Positions 61,801-64,000 of a stretch of DNA of 64,000 nt are shown in pieces; the stretch's first letter is position 1, and the number at the start of each line of letters is the position of its first letter. Source of the stretch: Candidatus Calditenuaceae archaeon (GTDB lineage: Archaea; Thermoproteota; Nitrososphaeria_A; Caldarchaeales; Calditenuaceae); NCBI GenBank assembly GCA_025058175.1, contig JANXED010000001.1, positions 304,321 through 368,320 of the forward strand. The letters are read 5' to 3'. Position numbers and translations under genes: made by a program. The notes under the pieces were generated by a model. That model was not told the origin of the DNA. It made no database searches and was given only the letters and a program-made list of their open reading frames with translations.

Positions 61801-61900
61801 TGAAGTAGGCAGACGCTATCGCTATCTCATGAAGGTCTGCGAACTCGCGGTTGAGTACGTCGGCCAGCTTCTCCCTCTTGTTATCGATTATCTTCGTCAT
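58823..61900 (-). CDS. PLD-SNF2 helicase of a defence system
   Basis: Protein of 1025 residues. A phospholipase D-like nuclease half-site lies at about 100-145 (RFFHGKAFI, then GSSTFTYGGL). The SNF2-type helicase core follows: Walker A ADSTGLGKSR (about 245), DEAH box LIIIDEAHYF, motif III ITATPVN, and motif VI QRVGRIDRIGS. The layout matches large helicases of methylase-linked defence systems (DISARM-, BREX- and Type I-like). It overlaps the upstream methyltransferase gene by 20 nt. The codon use (AAA, ATA, TCT, TTA-rich) is clearly foreign. Confidence 0.85.
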   Translation of the reverse strand: MTKIIDNKREKLADVLNREFADLHEIAIASAYFNIRGYGAIAEGLGDKPMMLLLGREPTEAIKWEDEILRELEEYEDDPKYFKLLQQAIQYFRDEKRQVRIIEGRFFHGKAFIATSPTLKEVKRGVGVVGSSTFTYGGLISNRELNMINTDREVVQELCEWFLEQWSTARDFKREFLDMLSNYVTTWSPYEVVAKALYETYKASIVEREEKLLKTLYAHQQLTYIDAKEKLERYGGVLIADSTGLGKSRVGLALAHEYIRLGIRPLLIAPKAILDTTWESEMNDTLVRIDTLSTEMLSQRPEIVEEYIGEKGPKLIIIDEAHYFRRPSTNRYVALRELITKNKAQIILITATPVNTSLMDLYSLLSLYLPEDALIDMGYDSLYGYFTSQQKRWLANEPINMDDILRRFIVRHSRELAKALDREGRIRFPKRMFDDKIDRYSIRVSLQEIAEKLEKLNLVFYDLSIERLAGNFRLPDGTPISKVKREQIENLKKLVKTIFVINLFKRLESSHEAFRKTLERLVKYIRLTSQYATQYGVFIPSKMKGDVIRMIDEDEVEDGVSRLPIPDQLLSNTKYGELLSKCKLSADEIQEFVKKCKEDESTIEAILKMLPTDDEKYHVLEHRVREIVEGIKEPNGIIIFTQYADTAHYLYDKLKSTFGKVMLVTGAGGLDNNGRRTSEDEVVKKFRKVGGILVSTDVLAAGQNLQNAQYVANYDFPWNPVVLIQRVGRIDRIGSPYDEVYLINVLPRNGDPEDPESLEYFLGLMQRLYQRLEMIRETIGLDASTLGEEAAIKDFSIQAMIAKNDSRVLELLERRIEQFTKDPIDILARILNEKGLDWIKEIPEGIGSIKDGEFEGIFVLFTDGENFYWRLHRYDNNKIITSPTEIVDLLLEGDSQKKGENIDYEIIIPLLKMTKENLLKELEEQVKRAKTMTGPFRPDRKVRQIYETLSSHGQDGEKLAAMFRKVSESKIIVDQLWRAMQQGKLMEEAWKILPKAVENHSKESEKKLPEKLKRICWCYFRRKPS

Positions 61901-64000
61901 CAGTCTCCACCTCCACAGTCTTCAGCTCTTCCTCGCGTAGTGGTCTACCTGCTTTAATCAAGCGGTCTTCGACGACTTCGACGAAGGCCTTGTGAAGCTC
62001 GTCGACGAGGCGGTCGAGTTCTTTCTCATCAAATCCGAGGGCCCGCAGAACCGCCTTATCCAGCTCACGCCTATCGGGTTGCTTAACCTCTTGATGATAT
62101 GGAAGCGGTCTTCTAGAGAAGAAAAATTCCTCATTGAAGTTTATATTTAGCTCTGATAAATTAGGCACTGGCATATTCTGATAGTCTTCAACTTTAATAT
62201 CGGTGGCACCTCCACCAAGTCTTCTGCACAATAATTCAACCGTCAGTAGAAACAAAGTGGAATTGAGATATTTCCAAATCTGTAATGAGTAGCGATGATA
62301 AAGTCCATAAAGTCTCGCATCATATAATATCGGTTTTCTGCTATATGCAATATATGCTACATTCATCCATGACATAGGTAATAGGACATGAGCGGGTTCG
62401 AAATCAGGCAGTTTATACCACGGTTGCCTCCCCTTACATGTAGGTCGCTTATGGTAGCCTTTGCTGACTCCCCATTCAATATATCTCCTTGCAAACTTGC
62501 CTGGATTCGTTGTATAGAGACATAGGGTGTTGACCGCTTTAATCAGATAGCTTCTTATCTGTTTAGGGCTTCTCAATATTGGCCTCACGTCATTTTTATC
62601 AATTACAAATCTTTCTCCACCCTCGTTCTTTATGTATATGAGTCCTTGTTGTCTTAGTTCTTCTGCTGTCCTGGCCTTTACCCCCCATTCATGAAATTTC
62701 TTGGGATTCGCCAAGTAATCGGCCTCATACAGATGAGTGACGTCTTTCATGTAGAAGAACTCGTTAGCACCGGTTTTAATTCCAAACCTTATCTCGGCGA
62801 ATTCCTTCAACTTGTGAGTCAGCTTGGGCAGTAGCACCTCCTCGAAGAATCTGGGCGCTCTTAGATAGTACCATTTCCCGGGGGCGAGCTTTCCACGCTC
62901 AATGGATTTGTAATTCCGAACGCGTGGCTCACCATATTTCTCGAGATAGATGAACTGGATGGGATGAGATGGAGGTAGTTCATCCCTCTTTAGGATTGTG
63001 ATCACAGTGTTGACGTCGGCATGGAAACTCCTCATTCTTTGGCCAATTATTGCGACGATGTGTGGTTTAAGAGCCCCCTGCAGTGTGACGCCATATCCAA
63101 CTTCAAGCCACTTGTCAGAGGTTATGAGCGCCGCAACTCCCCTAGGCCTTAACAGGCGCAGCGCTCTCACCATGAAGTAGGCGTAAATGTCAGATGTCTT
63201 GTCCAGTGTATAGGTCGAGACGTAATACTCTTTCTTCTCCTTTGTTAACTTCTCCTGCCTAACGTATGGTGGATTCATGACTATGATATCAGCAAGCGAT
63301 GGCATGTAAAACTCAACAGGCGGCCCAGAGACGATCGTCAGCCCAGTCTTCTTCACAAAGTCCTTCTGGAGCTCCTCGATCCTCCTTCTCAAAGCATTCT
63401 TCTTTTCAGGATCATGCTCGTTGAGGTATTTCGCCTTAACAGCCTCAATCTCCTCAACGAAGGCCCTATACTCCGCATCTCCTAAGAATTCATCCAGAAC
63501 CCATTGAATACCCTTAGGTACCTCCAGTGAATCCGAGATAGTCACAATGTTTACATCAAGATTCGGCAAAGGTTCGGGTTCCTTCTGATCGACTATGAGA
63601 GAGAGCCAAATCCTGAGCCTGGCGATCTCGACCGCCTCGCCCTCAATATCGAAGCCATAGAGATTCGGTATAATCTTCCTCTTGTATTGCTCTAGATCAG
63701 TCTTCCAGCCCACCGCCTCCTCGACTTCCTGAATGAGCTGGAGAATCGCTTGCATCATAACGACTAGAAAACCACCAGAGCCAACGGCTGGATCCAGGAC
63801 CTTTAGAGACAACAACTTCTCTCTAAACTCCCGTATTTCCTTCTCATTTCTACGCTGCTTCAACTTGGCAACATACTCCTCTAATCCATCGACGAACCTC
63901 ATCTCACCGTTAGGACCACTCTCAACTCTATCCTCCAGGCCAAGCCAGACTGCAAGGGCCCTCCTACACATGAAACCGATCTCATTCACTGGAGTGTAGT
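61881..64000 (-). CDS. Adenine-specific DNA methyltransferase (partial, N-terminus off window)
   Basis: At least 706 codons; the frame is still open at the window edge, where residues read YTPVNEIGFMCRRAL, the early TP-N/FM motif of this class. Motif I is LDPAVGSGGFLVVMM and motif IV IIVMNPPYVRQE, typical of N6-adenine methyltransferases of Type IIG, BREX (PglX) and DISARM systems. ITSDKWLEVGYG is motif VI-like, and a C-terminal target-recognition region follows. It is translated into the helicase gene (20-nt overlap), so the two work together as a modification-dependent defence module. Confidence 0.85.
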   Translation of the reverse strand, partial: YTPVNEIGFMCRRALAVWLGLEDRVESGPNGEMRFVDGLEEYVAKLKQRRNEKEIREFREKLLSLKVLDPAVGSGGFLVVMMQAILQLIQEVEEAVGWKTDLEQYKRKIIPNLYGFDIEGEAVEIARLRIWLSLIVDQKEPEPLPNLDVNIVTISDSLEVPKGIQWVLDEFLGDAEYRAFVEEIEAVKAKYLNEHDPEKKNALRRRIEELQKDFVKKTGLTIVSGPPVEFYMPSLADIIVMNPPYVRQEKLTKEKKEYYVSTYTLDKTSDIYAYFMVRALRLLRPRGVAALITSDKWLEVGYGVTLQGALKPHIVAIIGQRMRSFHADVNTVITILKRDELPPSHPIQFIYLEKYGEPRVRNYKSIERGKLAPGKWYYLRAPRFFEEVLLPKLTHKLKEFAEIRFGIKTGANEFFYMKDVTHLYEADYLANPKKFHEWGVKARTAEELRQQGLIYIKNEGGERFVIDKNDVRPILRSPKQIRSYLIKAVNTLCLYTTNPGKFARRYIEWGVSKGYHKRPTCKGRQPWYKLPDFEPAHVLLPMSWMNVAYIAYSRKPILYDARLYGLYHRYSLQIWKYLNSTLFLLTVELLCRRLGGGATDIKVEDYQNMPVPNLSELNINFNEEFFFSRRPLPYHQEVKQPDRRELDKAVLRALGFDEKELDRLVDELHKAFVEVVEDRLIKAGRPLREEELKTVEVETDDEDNR

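Noticed and set aside
1..64000. CRISPR arrays, rRNA genes or complete insertion sequences
   Set aside because: No regularly spaced repeats, rRNA sequence or transposase with terminal repeats were found.

Overview
The window is a dense, mostly high-GC stretch of an archaeal chromosome, almost certainly a thermophilic member of the Thermoproteota (TACK) side. Supporting genes are RNA polymerase subunit P, ribosomal proteins S8 and L37e, an Sm-like protein, a V/A-type ATPase A subunit, HerA and NurA, a GINS subunit, a short nuclease-only XPF, archaeal MptD and the tRNA wybutosine methyltransferase Taw2. Arg is coded mainly by AGG, and GTG and TTG starts are common. Many genes have a TATA-like box about 26-30 nt upstream of the start codon, which implies leaderless transcripts. 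A lineage near Caldarchaeales ('Aigarchaeota') or another deep Thermoproteota branch is my guess; no 16S rRNA is present to test it.

Layout. 1-3483: the end of trpD, then trpC-F-B-A. 3517-5140: lipA-lipB. 5210-5390: an unidentified GC-rich structured RNA with its own TATA box. 5402-13301 (minus): phosphate transporter pstS-C-A-B, a PAC2 protein, tyrA and an orphan molybdenum hydroxylase large subunit. 13437: a divergent AbrB-PhoU regulator. 14481-16487: a YHS mini-protein and two paralogous ECF-type S components flanking an ArsR regulator. 16535-20583: a methyltransferase, a Dps-like ferritin, MptD, XPF and topoisomerase IA. 20570-24433: a CDGSH protein, a broken RHH-like gene, DUF3786, a cobalamin adenosyltransferase, rpoP, a phosphoribosyltransferase, tRNA-Leu(CAG) and a patch of decayed genes. 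24444-31784: rps8, an HhH protein, atpA, a DUF62 enzyme, an ornithine-cyclodeaminase-like enzyme and a large surface protein. 31934-34220: a DNA methyltransferase with an unknown partner. 34261-41143: ITPase, GINS, pdxS, a dolichol-kinase-like protein, YjbQ, hisH and aconitase. 41140-53433: SIMPL protein, membrane wHTH regulator, L37e-SmAP, argH and an M20 deacetylase, herA-nurA, CBS and Mut7-C proteins, AMMECR1, a MurG-like transferase, taw2, a second PhoU-like regulator and an Lrp ligand-binding domain. 53462-58630: a tiny Glu/Trp protein, an unexplained 370-nt stretch and a five-gene branched-chain-amino-acid-type ABC transporter.

From about 58.7 kb the base composition drops visibly and codon use changes. 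This part holds a PLD-SNF2 helicase and an adenine-specific DNA methyltransferase that runs off the window. It begins next to a 21-nt copy of a tRNA 5' end, so it looks like a horizontally acquired defence island.

Most notable items: the structured RNA at 5210-5390, the defence island with its tRNA fragment, the methyltransferase plus unknown-partner pair, the Glu/Trp mini-protein, and the ArsR-centred ECF S-component locus with an 18-bp palindrome.
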